NCBI GenBank assembly: GCA_016710015.1
Contig: JADJLR010000003.1
Location: forward strand, 434,001-498,000
Direction of reading: 5' to 3'
Length of the DNA: 64,000 nucleotides
From: Flavobacteriales bacterium
Lineage (GTDB): Bacteria > Bacteroidota > Bacteroidia > Flavobacteriales_F > PHOS-HE28
A program made the translations under genes and the position numbers. Numbering within the stretch: position 1 is the stretch's first letter; each line of letters begins with the position of its first letter. Below, in pieces: positions 18,033 to 26,893 of the stretch. Under the pieces are notes generated by a model. The model was not told where the DNA came from. It saw only the letters and a list, made by a program, of their open reading frames with translations, and made no database searches.

Positions 18033-19775
18033 ATGCTTCGCATCTTCCTCGCCACTGCTTTCCTGCTGACCACGCTCTGCACACAAGCACAATGCACCAC
18101 ATGCACCATTGACTTCGTGTGCAATACGGTACCTGCTTATCCCACGCTGTGCCCGTTGCAACCCATCGATGCCGTGGCTGGACAAGCGTATGAAAGCGAC
18201 ATCACCTTCTGGTTGCCCACCAGCTTCACGGACCCCGGGACCGGTATCGATGTGGACTTCTTGCAGATGACCATCACCAGTGTCAGTGGTCTGCCCTTCG
18301 GTATGGACATGACGACCAATGACCCGCTCGGCATCTACTACCCGCCGCAGAACCAATTCGGTTGCGCACGACTGTGCGGCACCCCGATCGGGAGTGGAAC
18401 GTATACCGTGGCGATCAACATCATCGCTCAGGTATCTGCGAGCGGCTTCACATTGAACGTGCCACAGAGTTTCAGCATCACATTGGTGGTGCAACCAGGA
18501 ACGGGCAGCAATGCAGGGTTCAGCTACACCCCGACCAGCGGATGTGGCGAAGCCGATGTGCAATTCACCGCGCTGATCGATGGTGGAGCATCGCCGACCT
18601 CCTATGCTTGGGACCTTGGTAATGGGAATGCGAGTGTGCTGTCCTCACCGAGCACTACCTATGCCGCTCCCGGCACATACTCGGTCAGCCTCACCACCAC
18701 CATCGGCGGATACGTGCTCACGGATGTGCTGCTGAACGGTGTCGGGGACAATTGGTGCGGTGATGTGGAGGAGCCCAGCTTGTTCGGTGCCTGTACAGGA
18801 AACCCGGACCTCTACTTCGTGCTAACGGATGGCAACGGCAACACGTTCACGAGCAGCAGTGGGGATAACAGCACAAGTGAAGCATGGCACGATGTGGACC
18901 GTGTGCTCGGGGTACCACCTTACTCCATTGCGTTCTTCGATGAGGACCTCGTAAGTCAGGACGATGACCTTGGCACGTTCAACATCCCCACTGGAAGCAA
19001 CGGGGCGGTGCCCTTCGCATTGGGCAATGGCACCTTCGGTAGTTTGATCATCGCTGTGCAGCCCCAGCAGGTATTCTCGGCGATCGACACCGTACGCGTA
19101 TTCCCCGCTCCGCAGCTCACGACGACGTACGACGGCACCACACTTTGCGCGACCGATACGTTGCCGCTCGTGTACCTCTGGTTCAACGATGGAGACACGG
19201 TACCGGGCGTGAACGGGTCCTGCGTTCCCACGGACAGCATCGGGGAGTGGTGGGGCATGGCAACGAATGTGTTCGGCTGCACCTCGTTCAGCGATACGAT
19301 CGTGGTATGTCCCACGGTCACCATCGAGGCCAATGGTCTGGTCCTGTTGGTGCAAGGCGACTTCAGCAGTTACGCGTGGAGTTTGAATGGCGACCTGATC
19401 CCAGGAGCGGATGATCCGTTCTTGGTGGCTACGAGCGGTGGTTCATACACCGTTTCGGTCACCACGGATCTTGGGTGTGTGCTCACCGACACGTATGCCC
19501 TGCTGATCACCGGGATCATGGGTGTTACGGTCCATTCGACCTTACGCGCTTATCCGAATCCGAACAAAGGTCGATTCACACTGGAGTTGCCACCTGATGT
19601 AACGATGAACGCGCGGATCGATATCCTCGACCCCTTAGGTCGGGTCTGCTTCACCACGAAACGAATTGCTGGATCCCAGCAGGCAATGGACCTATCGAAC
19701 ATACAAGCTGGCCACTACTTGGTTGTCATCCAGACCGAAGCACGGAGGTATGCTACGATGATCGTGGTGGAATAG
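18033..19775 (+). CDS. Secreted PKD-domain protein with T9SS sorting domain
   Basis: 580 residues from ATG at 18033, which begins a signal peptide (MLRIFLATAFLLTTLCTQAQ); the longer frame adds 58 residues without one. After a cysteine-rich start (CTTCTIDFVCN) comes a domain in which FCN-like and 'CGTPIGSGTYTVAIN' strands suggest an Ig-like fold, then a PKD domain at about 160-235 (SYAWDLGNGNASVLSSPSTTY), more beta-rich modules, and a type A sorting domain at about 510-580 (LRAYPNPNKGRFTLEL to the end). Probably exported through the T9SS and attached to the cell surface. No enzyme motif. Confidence 0.85.
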   Translation: MLRIFLATAFLLTTLCTQAQCTTCTIDFVCNTVPAYPTLCPLQPIDAVAGQAYESDITFWLPTSFTDPGTGIDVDFLQMTITSVSGLPFGMDMTTNDPLGIYYPPQNQFGCARLCGTPIGSGTYTVAINIIAQVSASGFTLNVPQSFSITLVVQPGTGSNAGFSYTPTSGCGEADVQFTALIDGGASPTSYAWDLGNGNASVLSSPSTTYAAPGTYSVSLTTTIGGYVLTDVLLNGVGDNWCGDVEEPSLFGACTGNPDLYFVLTDGNGNTFTSSSGDNSTSEAWHDVDRVLGVPPYSIAFFDEDLVSQDDDLGTFNIPTGSNGAVPFALGNGTFGSLIIAVQPQQVFSAIDTVRVFPAPQLTTTYDGTTLCATDTLPLVYLWFNDGDTVPGVNGSCVPTDSIGEWWGMATNVFGCTSFSDTIVVCPTVTIEANGLVLLVQGDFSSYAWSLNGDLIPGADDPFLVATSGGSYTVSVTTDLGCVLTDTYALLITGIMGVTVHSTLRAYPNPNKGRFTLELPPDVTMNARIDILDPLGRVCFTTKRIAGSQQAMDLSNIQAGHYLVVIQTEARRYATMIVVE

Positions 19776-19855
19776 CGATACGGGACCCCGGAACGAGTTC
19801 GTTGTATGATCCGACGGACCGATCCGGGAACGCACGGCTTCGTTTGAACGAGTGC

Positions 19856-20995
19856 TCAATACGTGCGCACTCCTTCCCCTCTGACCCTGCCTGCGTTCCC
19901 GGTCTCATGTACTTCGCCACTGCCGGAAATGGATCGGTCCATGGTGCCGGTACAATGGACCACCACATCGCCGGATCCGATGATATTGACACCACAGGAC
20001 TCTGCTTGAAGATCACCGGCATCCACATCTCCCGAACCGATCACCTGCACATCCAATCGTTCGGTGCGCCCCTGGATCCGTACGTCGCCGCTGCCGGATA
20101 GGTCCACGGCGGTCCTCCCGTGTACCTCCACGTTCTCGGTAACAACATCTCCGGAACCTGCGAGAAGGACCTTCAATGCACTCAACCCCGTGACCGTTCC
20201 CAAATGGATGTCACCAGAACCTTTCAGGTTCAACTCCAGATCACCCGATACTTTGAAGTCGTTCGTATGCACGGAACCGGATCCAAAGAGTTCGATCCGT
20301 TCCAGACTCGGCATTTGGACCGTGAGCATCGCCACATCGTTGCAACTGCGTTTCCGCAATTCGCCTGTTGCTTTGCGTAAAGAGATCGTCAAGACATCCT
20401 TGACCACCTCGATCGAGAACAGATCGGCCAGATCCGGGTTGCCATCCACCTGCACATGGAATGGCCCTTGCTCGATCTTCACGTCCGCCGAACCGAGGAC
20501 CTTCACGCTCGTGAACCCGGTCACGTCGAATTGGCGTGACTCGTCGCGTACCCAGACCTTGGCTTTGGTCGGCTCAGGGATCAGCTCCGGCTCCAACTTG
20601 GCTTCTGCAATAGGTTCCGGCACGGGAGCGGTCAATGGTTCACGTGTAGCAGGGATACGTGCTGCGAGCGCAACCGGAATAGGCTCCAGCTTCACAACGG
20701 GTTGTTCCTTTGGTGGTGTCCAAACCACGGCATCTTCGGGGGCGATCTCCACGACCGTTGGTGTGGTGAAGGTGGCCGTAGCGGGTTCGGTAGCGGTGAT
20801 CAAATAGATGCTGCTAGCAACGAGAAGGGTTCCTGCGGTGGTCATGAGTATGGAGTTGAGGTTGAACGTGCTGAGCCAGGATCCTCCGGCAGCAGCCAAT
20901 GGGAAAGCAGCGACCATGTTGCCCACTTGCTCCATGGTCACCTCTGCCGGGATCTCCCGCAACACGTTGAAGATGTCGTCCTGGTTCGAGTTCAT
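19856..20995 (-). CDS. Membrane-anchored head-GIN (DUF2807) protein, candidate anti-sigma factor
   Basis: 379 residues. A 45-residue cytoplasmic N-terminus (MNSNQDDIFNVLREIPAEVT, short enough for an anti-sigma stub), one membrane helix at about 47-67, a proline-rich linker to about 135, and an extracytoplasmic DUF2807 beta-helix. The helix shows repeats of GSGD or GSGS at about 20-residue steps: GSADVKIEQ, GSGSVHTND, GSGDIHLG, GSGDVVTE, GSGDVRIQ, GSGDVDAG, GSGDVVVH, GSGEVHET. Its ATG overlaps the sigma-factor stop (ATGA). This position and topology suggest it restrains the sigma factor; that role is inferred, not shown. Confidence 0.82.
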   Translation of the reverse strand: MNSNQDDIFNVLREIPAEVTMEQVGNMVAAFPLAAAGGSWLSTFNLNSILMTTAGTLLVASSIYLITATEPATATFTTPTVVEIAPEDAVVWTPPKEQPVVKLEPIPVALAARIPATREPLTAPVPEPIAEAKLEPELIPEPTKAKVWVRDESRQFDVTGFTSVKVLGSADVKIEQGPFHVQVDGNPDLADLFSIEVVKDVLTISLRKATGELRKRSCNDVAMLTVQMPSLERIELFGSGSVHTNDFKVSGDLELNLKGSGDIHLGTVTGLSALKVLLAGSGDVVTENVEVHGRTAVDLSGSGDVRIQGRTERLDVQVIGSGDVDAGDLQAESCGVNIIGSGDVVVHCTGTMDRSISGSGEVHETGNAGRVRGEGVRTY

Positions 20996-21525
20996 AGCAT
21001 CAAGGTCTTGAGTGCGTGCAACGGTTCGACGCTCTTCGGATCATCCAACAGGTCACGCACTTTGGCACGACCACGGCTCACACGGGTCTTCACGGAACCT
21101 TCGGAACAATTCTGGATCTCTGCGATCTCGGCCATGCTCAATCCGCTCACCTCAAAGAGGATCACCGCTTCGCGTTGATCGGCCGGGAGCCGATCCAAGA
21201 CCCGGTGAACGAAACTGACATCCACCATCATCTCTGGGGTTGCACCGCGTTCCATCAGCCGTGCGGCTTGTTTCTCTGTGATCTCCGCATTGCGCCGCTC
21301 CCACCGCCAAACACTGATCGCCTTGTTCCGTGCGGCGCGCACCAAATAGTGCAGCAACTCGTTCTTCTTCTCGATGCTGTCCCACTTCTGGAAGGCCGAA
21401 AGCAGCACGTCCTGGATCAGATCCTGCGTATCCATCTTCCCGTAGGCCACCGCCGAGCAGTACCGCACGAAGGGCTCGTGGCACTTGGCGTACGCCTGCA
21501 TGAAAGTTTCCTGATCGGTGGGCAT
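20992..21525 (-). CDS. ECF-type RNA polymerase sigma factor
   Basis: 177 residues. Region 2 at about 10-78 (FVRYCSAVAYGKMDTQDLIQDVLLSAFQKWDS, YLVRAARNKAISVWR) and region 4 at about 108-160 (VLDRLPADQREAVILFEVSGLSMAEIAEIQNCSEGSVKTRVSRGRAKVRDLL). It redirects RNA polymerase to a small regulon. Its stop codon overlaps the start of the head-GIN membrane protein, so the two are produced together. Confidence 0.94.
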   Translation of the reverse strand: MPTDQETFMQAYAKCHEPFVRYCSAVAYGKMDTQDLIQDVLLSAFQKWDSIEKKNELLHYLVRAARNKAISVWRWERRNAEITEKQAARLMERGATPEMMVDVSFVHRVLDRLPADQREAVILFEVSGLSMAEIAEIQNCSEGSVKTRVSRGRAKVRDLLDDPKSVEPLHALKTLML

Positions 21526-21751
21526 GGCTGTAGGTACAGAACAACAGTCGCAGAGGTAAAGGAAAGGTTACAGTGGAGAACGGATCGGTGGCATTCCCTT
21601 CCTGTCCATTGGAATTTCCGGGACCCTTCTGACCATACGACGGGCAAGCACGGTCATTCAACAAGGGGTGATGCACCATGGTCGAACACCTGTGCGCAAT
21701 ACCTCGATCCTGCACGTGCTTTGCAGTTGAATTAGGAACGCCCAAAGACCC

Positions 21752-22165
21752 GTGACACCGACCAAAGCAGTGACCGCGCAGTTGCGAAAGGCAGAGCTTC
21801 GTTTGAAGCGGCGCCACGGTGTGCGTGTGCACATGGACAAGATCGCGGCAGATCGGTCTCATGTACTCTGCACCACTTGGCGCAGTGGTTTAGCGGTCTT
21901 GCAGCGCCGCATGGATGAGCACGAGATCGTCGACCTGGTCCATGATGCCCTGCGCCCCCTGCATACCATTGGACTTCGACCGTTGGTGGGTGTGGTGCAG
22001 AAACGAACCCTTGCGGAAGTTCCAGAGATCCTGATGGCCGACCCATTCCATTTGCTAGCAGCACTGCGGAGAGCCGAAGAGTCTGGCAATGGACCTGCGG
22101 GGATCTCCCTGGAAGAAGCCGAAAGACGGTCCGCCGTGTTGAGCACTCGTCGCGTGCTCAAATAG
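21752..22165 (+). CDS. Hypothetical basic protein
   Basis: 137 residues from GTG at 21752 (ATG alternatives at 21833). Arg-rich, no signal peptide or membrane helix, probably helical: RKAELRLKRRHG, MDEHEIVDLVHDALRPLHT, EEAERRSAVLST. I do not recognise a family. A long reverse frame covers the same bases, but this frame ends cleanly 50 bases before the NRDE gene and points the same way. Start uncertain. Confidence 0.45.
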   Translation: MTPTKAVTAQLRKAELRLKRRHGVRVHMDKIAADRSHVLCTTWRSGLAVLQRRMDEHEIVDLVHDALRPLHTIGLRPLVGVVQKRTLAEVPEILMADPFHLLAALRRAEESGNGPAGISLEEAERRSAVLSTRRVLK

Positions 22166-22203
22166 CAACCTGGGTCCAAGTCGGCACAGGCAGGTCCTAC
22201 CGG

Positions 22204-22211
22204 TACCTTGC
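22204..22211 (+). promoter_or_regulatory. -7 promoter box of the NRDE gene
   Basis: TACCTTGC, 4 bases before the ATG at 22216; predicts a leaderless transcript. Confidence 0.55.
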
Positions 22212-22215
22212 GGAC

Positions 22216-22953
22216 ATGTGCTTGATCACCATTGCCTACCAAGAGCATCCGCGTTTCCCCCTGATCGTGGCGGCGAACCGCGACGAATTCCGGGACCGAC
22301 CGGCAGAACCTGCCCGATTCTGGCCAAGTGCCCCGCATATCCTGGCCGGTCGTGACGTACGCGCAGGCGGCACTTGGCTGGGTATCAGTCGCACCGGTCG
22401 TTTCGCAGCCATCACCAATTACCGCGACTTGCGCCGACCTCCTATTGCTGGACCAACTCGTGGAGCCTTGGTCAAAAATGCCTTGGATGGTGAATTGGAC
22501 CTTGGTGACAGCTCCAAGTATGAAGGCTTCAACTTGCTCCATGGTCCAGTTGAAGCCATGCGTTACCACAACAACATCGAACCTGTGGATGCCGCGCTCA
22601 CACCGGGTATCCACGGATTGAGCAACCACTTCTTGAATACGCCTTGGCCGAAAGTGGATCGTGCGAAAGCAGATCTGCGGGAGGCGTTGAACGGAAATGA
22701 GCGGGATCTAGTGGACTCCCTTTTCGGCTTGCTCGCGAACGCGGGCATCGCCCCCGATGGCGAGTTACCTGATACTGGTCTGCCCTTGGCCCAAGAACGC
22801 GCTGTATCCTCCATTTTCATTTCGGGTTCTGAATATGGAACGCGCTGTTCCACGGTCGTGTTGGTGGATAGAGAAGGGCAGGTTCAATTCGAGGAGCGCA
22901 CGTATCCGGATAACGGACGAACGGTCGAGACGTTCACGCTGGTGCGACCCTAG
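22216..22953 (+). CDS. NRDE (TANGO2-like) family protein
   Basis: 245 residues beginning MCLITIAY with Cys2, followed by the family motif LIVAANRDEF that gives NRDE its name, then AGRDVRAGGTWLGISRTGRFAAITNYR and LSNHFLNTPWPKV. The family includes human TANGO2 and is widespread in bacteria; a role in haem or lipid handling has been proposed for TANGO2, but the bacterial function is unknown. The N-terminal Cys suggests an N-terminal-nucleophile fold. Its last 4 bases overlap the convergent STAS-like gene. Confidence 0.92.
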   Translation: MCLITIAYQEHPRFPLIVAANRDEFRDRPAEPARFWPSAPHILAGRDVRAGGTWLGISRTGRFAAITNYRDLRRPPIAGPTRGALVKNALDGELDLGDSSKYEGFNLLHGPVEAMRYHNNIEPVDAALTPGIHGLSNHFLNTPWPKVDRAKADLREALNGNERDLVDSLFGLLANAGIAPDGELPDTGLPLAQERAVSSIFISGSEYGTRCSTVVLVDREGQVQFEERTYPDNGRTVETFTLVRP

Positions 22954-23342
22954 CCGCAAACCTGCCGCAACCACACACGGGCTTCTGCCTCTTCCAGAAA
23001 GACGGCCGAAGGCACGGGACTAGGAAAGTAGGTGAAGTACAAGCGTGCGAATCGATCATTGTGCGCATTGCGCGTGACCCACGCCAGCGCCTTACTGTGG
23101 CCTTCCACCGGATGGTCTTTGTAATGGTCCGTGGTGATCATGGAGAGATCGAAGTCCATCTCGTCATCCGGGAAAAGGACCAACACCGGTAAAGGGCCTC
23201 TGTCCACGGATCGCTTCCGTGCGGTGAGCAAAGCAACAATGCCAGACACGGTGAGCGTAACACCGGCCTTGAAGCGAACGACCACCAGCTCGTCGCCGTA
23301 TTCCACCGTGGCTACCGGCGTATCGATGTGATCATGGGCCAT
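22950..23342 (-). CDS. STAS/SpoIIAA-like small protein, unknown function
   Basis: 130 residues, soluble. Strands VATVEYGDELVVVRFKAGVTL, LPVLVLFPDD, ARLYFTYF and the final helix EEAEARVWL follow the same layout as the protein at 10206-10610, suggesting the same SpoIIAA-like fold in a different family member. No catalytic motif; single gene, convergent with the NRDE gene. Confidence 0.65.
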   Translation of the reverse strand: MAHDHIDTPVATVEYGDELVVVRFKAGVTLTVSGIVALLTARKRSVDRGPLPVLVLFPDDEMDFDLSMITTDHYKDHPVEGHSKALAWVTRNAHNDRFARLYFTYFPSPVPSAVFLEEAEARVWLRQVCG

Positions 23343-23427
23343 GGTGCAGGCTGAGGGTGATCAGAAGCTGTCGCGATATCGATCCGAAAAGTATTGAGCA
23401 GCGACAGGAAATGTCAATAGCTCCGGG

Positions 23428-23690
23428 TTCGGAGGTATGCATGAATGGTCGATCGGTCGAGTCCGTTCAGGTGTTCGCGCGCGCAGCTGTATCCATCGCA
23501 GACGAGGTCATGTTCATTCGTGGACCGCAGCGTTGCATCTGGAGAGCGACTCAATACTGCACGTAATACGCATTCGGATGTCCACGAAATCTTGGACGGC
23601 GGAGCCACCTCGTGCTTCGATGTGGCCTCGCCTAGGTGCGCAGGGTCGATCTCTCCCTGGGGCAAGGTGTGCTTCGCAACATCTAGGTGA
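23428..23690 (+). pseudogene. Decayed relic of a T9SS cargo C-terminal region
   Basis: Short blocks in two frames match the neighbouring cargo gene (23999-26815) in the same order. GGMHEWS in the relic corresponds to GGSNDWT; IRGPQ to IRPPQ; and LDGGATSCFDVASPRC with PWGKVC to LDGGATWCFDVASPSC with PWGKVC. The blocks are in different reading frames (a frameshift and TAA at 23564-23566), and about 65 bases are missing between the first two blocks. The stop after CFATSR ends homology. A frameshifted, shortened remnant of a paralogue, not an expressed gene. Confidence 0.75.
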
Positions 23691-23998
23691 GTGAGAAAAC
23701 GTTTGACGATCGCTGATCCTCCAGAAGCATGGCCGAGCGCCAATATGGATCCAACCCCGCTCGTCTCTTGAGCATGACTTCTTCATTGACCGAGAAGCAA
23801 GATGCCTGATGCTTTGCCTCCTCGCCTTCGGAGGTCAGGTCTCGGAATTCCAGCACAGTTGACCACGAGTGCCATACGTCACTCGTGGACTCGAACGAGG
23901 TGCTATTTCTCGGCCCTTGGAATCGAATAAGCTCCGGAGTAGCTTTGAAGTTCATCCATCGCTTACCGGGATGGGGTATTGCGAATCAAATCCGCCAA
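23691..23998. other. Intergenic stretch with no recognisable gene
   Basis: Between the relic and the cargo start codon. Both strands hold open frames up to about 90 codons but none with a family pattern. Any promoter of the cargo gene should lie here; no clear -33/-7 pair was found. Confidence 0.6.
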
Positions 23999-26815
23999 AT
24001 GATCCTACATCGCGCACAGACCTCGTTCTTCGCAGCCCTGCTCCTCGTTTGGTTCGCACCGGTCGCCCAAGCAGCACACTATTCCGGTGGTAGCCTCACG
24101 TATGAATGTGTAGGCGGGAACTTCTACAAATTCAAACTCGACCTGAACTTGGACTGTTCCGGAACCGCGCTTATCCCGCAGAGCTTGGATTTCACGAACG
24201 ACTGTGGGGTCGTCTTCTCGATCAATAACGTCCCTGTCGTCTTGACCGAGGAGGTCTCGCAACTTTGTCCTGCGTCGTTGGGGAACAGTAGCTGTCACGG
24301 TGGTGCGCTCCAGGGCCTTCGGCACTACCGACTCGAGACCACAGTATACCTTTCACCATGTACCGGTTGGTTGATCGCTTGGGACATCTGTTGTCGCAAT
24401 TCCACGGAGAATATTTTCAGTACACCGGGCATGTACTTGGCCACCACGGTGAGCAATGTGGGTGGGGTATGCGATCGATCGCCTGTTGTATGGGACCATA
24501 CGATCCCCTTCGTTTGTGTGAACGAACCTGTGCTCTACAACCCCGGCATCAACGACCCCGACGGAAATACGATGGCCTTCGAGTTGATCGGTGCCCGATT
24601 CGCGGGACCAGGTCCCATGCCGGTCGTTTACGATGCTGGATTCAGCGGAACCCAGCCAATACCAGGCATCGTTCTGGATCCATTTACGGGTCAGGTTTCT
24701 TTCACGCCCACGGTCACGGGCAACTATGTCGTGGTGATGAAGGTGACCACGTACAATTCCACCGGAATGGTGATCGGCACGATCATGCGGGACTTCATTG
24801 TGGTGGTTGTGAATTGCATGGGAGAACCACCCCAGACCACCGGACCCGCCATAAGCGCGAATGGAACGCTTGTGGGTCACGTTCTCGAGGTCTGTGATGG
24901 CGTACCCTTCTGCATGGACTTCCCCTTCTCTGATGCTGACCTCGGAGGAGTCGTCTCCCTAACATCGAATGCATCGGTCCTTTTACCCGGAGCAACGTTC
25001 ACTGTGGCAGGGACCAACCCTGCGATCGGCACCCTCTGCTGGACCCCCAGCGTTGCCCACCCCAAGACCAATGTCCGTTTCTTGGCCACTGACAATGCAT
25101 GCCCTATTCCGAACATCGCTTCGTCTTCGGTCTTGATAACAGTTCTTGAAGCTCCATTGGACCTACCTGATGCAGGCACAGATGGTACAGTGACCGTATG
25201 CAGCGGCGTAGCAACCTTTGCGCTATTCAGCTTCTTGGGTGGTGACCCGGACACCGGAGGGACATGGAGTTACAACGGCATCGAGCATGGGTCGAATTAT
25301 GATCCAGGAACGGACGAATTGGGCGTGTACACCTACACCGTGGCCAGCGCACATCCATGCGCCACGGAGACCGCGACCGCTACGGTGACCGTGAACGAGG
25401 GCAATAACAGCCTGATCCTCGAATTCCAAAGCGGCTCCTCGGACCCGAACCTGGTGACCTACGAAGTCCTTGATGAAACCGGAACCACAACCATCCTAAG
25501 CGGCAACAACCCGGTACCCGCCAACAGCATCGGCACCCAAACACTTTGCCTGTCGGACGGCTGCTACCAACTGCGTGTGACGGACAACGCCGGAGATGGA
25601 TTGCTCGGCTACATTCTGCGCGAAACAGGAGCCAACGGACGGCGCATCATCGACAACCGCCAGAACATGATCACGGGTGTGAGTCAGATCTCGAACGGAG
25701 GAGCCTTCTGTGTGCCCATTGGCGACGACACGCCGATCAACAGCAGTTGCGACAAACTGGATTGGGTCACCAACAAGTTCATCGTTGCCAACGAGAATGC
25801 CGCAGTAACAGCAGCCTACGCCACACCTTCCCTGCGTACCAGCAGCGGATATTTGTTCTGGTTCTTCGATCCGAACGGCAGCTACAGCTTCCGTCGTTTC
25901 CGTAAGCACAGCGAAAGTGATGGATATGGTACAGGTGCCTTGCGAGCAAATCACTTCCGGATCAATTCATGGGTGAACACACCAAGTAGCCCGCACTTGC
26001 CAGACGGCGTTCTGTTGAACGTTCGCATCATGGGACGTGTGAACTGGTCTTGGACAACATGGGGACCAGCGTGCCAATTCAAGATGGATGCTGCTTTGGC
26101 CGCTTGCCCACGTGTGAACCTGCAGGACAATTTGGCCCTGAACGAATACAGCTGCGGCGTGAACCGTGTGTTCGGTGGTTCCAACGATTGGACCAACCGC
26201 GTTACGGCATCGCAACCACAACCGGTCCCGGGGGTGAGCAGTAGCCTTGTTCGTTACCAGTTCCGCTTCCGGATCCCTGGTGAAGCGATCTGCATCATTC
26301 GTCCACCACAGACCAGCCCACGGATCTTCATGAACTGGAGCGATGGTCTACAACTGGAGTGCAGCAGGCAGTACGAAGTGGATGTGCGGGTAAGCTTGGA
26401 TGGCGGAGCCACGTGGTGCTTCGATGTGGCTTCCCCTTCTTGCGTGGAGCCGGTGACACCATGGGGAAAGGTGTGCATGGTCAACATCACGAGCAGCACA
26501 TACTGCCCAGGCGAACTACAAGGTGGAAGCAGCAGCCTCGCGACCCAAGGCGATGGTACGTTGACGCTGTACCCGAACCCGAACAACAGTGAGCAACTGT
26601 TCATCTCCTTGACGGAAGTAGGCGCAGATGTGAATACAGTGAGTGTGGACATCTACGACCTGATGGGCAAGCGCGTAACGGCACGCACGATCGCTGTTGC
26701 CGATGGCTTCGTGAACTCCGCGATGGATGTTCATGCGATCGCCAGCGGCATGTACATGGTCAACATCACTGTAGGCGAGAAGACCTATACCGAGCGGCTG
26801 GTGATCCAGAGGTAA
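23999..26815 (+). CDS. Large secreted T9SS cargo protein
   Basis: 938 residues from ATG at 23999, whose signal peptide (FFAALLLVWFAPVAQA) ends before the typical mature start AHYSGGSLTYECVGGNFY found in many Bacteroidota surface proteins. Middle part: Ig-like/PKD-type beta modules (FTPTVTGNYVVVMKVTTYN, GTLCWTP). Near 835-865 the block LDGGATWCFDVASPSC...PWGKVC has three cysteines. The C-terminus (LTLYPNPNNSEQLFISL to the end) is a type A sorting domain. Surface or secreted protein of unknown function, possibly adhesive. Confidence 0.85.
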   Translation: MILHRAQTSFFAALLLVWFAPVAQAAHYSGGSLTYECVGGNFYKFKLDLNLDCSGTALIPQSLDFTNDCGVVFSINNVPVVLTEEVSQLCPASLGNSSCHGGALQGLRHYRLETTVYLSPCTGWLIAWDICCRNSTENIFSTPGMYLATTVSNVGGVCDRSPVVWDHTIPFVCVNEPVLYNPGINDPDGNTMAFELIGARFAGPGPMPVVYDAGFSGTQPIPGIVLDPFTGQVSFTPTVTGNYVVVMKVTTYNSTGMVIGTIMRDFIVVVVNCMGEPPQTTGPAISANGTLVGHVLEVCDGVPFCMDFPFSDADLGGVVSLTSNASVLLPGATFTVAGTNPAIGTLCWTPSVAHPKTNVRFLATDNACPIPNIASSSVLITVLEAPLDLPDAGTDGTVTVCSGVATFALFSFLGGDPDTGGTWSYNGIEHGSNYDPGTDELGVYTYTVASAHPCATETATATVTVNEGNNSLILEFQSGSSDPNLVTYEVLDETGTTTILSGNNPVPANSIGTQTLCLSDGCYQLRVTDNAGDGLLGYILRETGANGRRIIDNRQNMITGVSQISNGGAFCVPIGDDTPINSSCDKLDWVTNKFIVANENAAVTAAYATPSLRTSSGYLFWFFDPNGSYSFRRFRKHSESDGYGTGALRANHFRINSWVNTPSSPHLPDGVLLNVRIMGRVNWSWTTWGPACQFKMDAALAACPRVNLQDNLALNEYSCGVNRVFGGSNDWTNRVTASQPQPVPGVSSSLVRYQFRFRIPGEAICIIRPPQTSPRIFMNWSDGLQLECSRQYEVDVRVSLDGGATWCFDVASPSCVEPVTPWGKVCMVNITSSTYCPGELQGGSSSLATQGDGTLTLYPNPNNSEQLFISLTEVGADVNTVSVDIYDLMGKRVTARTIAVADGFVNSAMDVHAIASGMYMVNITVGEKTYTERLVIQR

Positions 26816-26893
26816 CGTACCGTGCGAAGGCGCGGAGGCCTACATCGAATTCCCCGCACCACCTCCGCCGATGACAAATGAAGAACAGAGACC

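Noticed and set aside
21859..22629. 256-codon minus-strand frame
   Set aside because: Antisense to the NRDE gene, whose motifs are certain.
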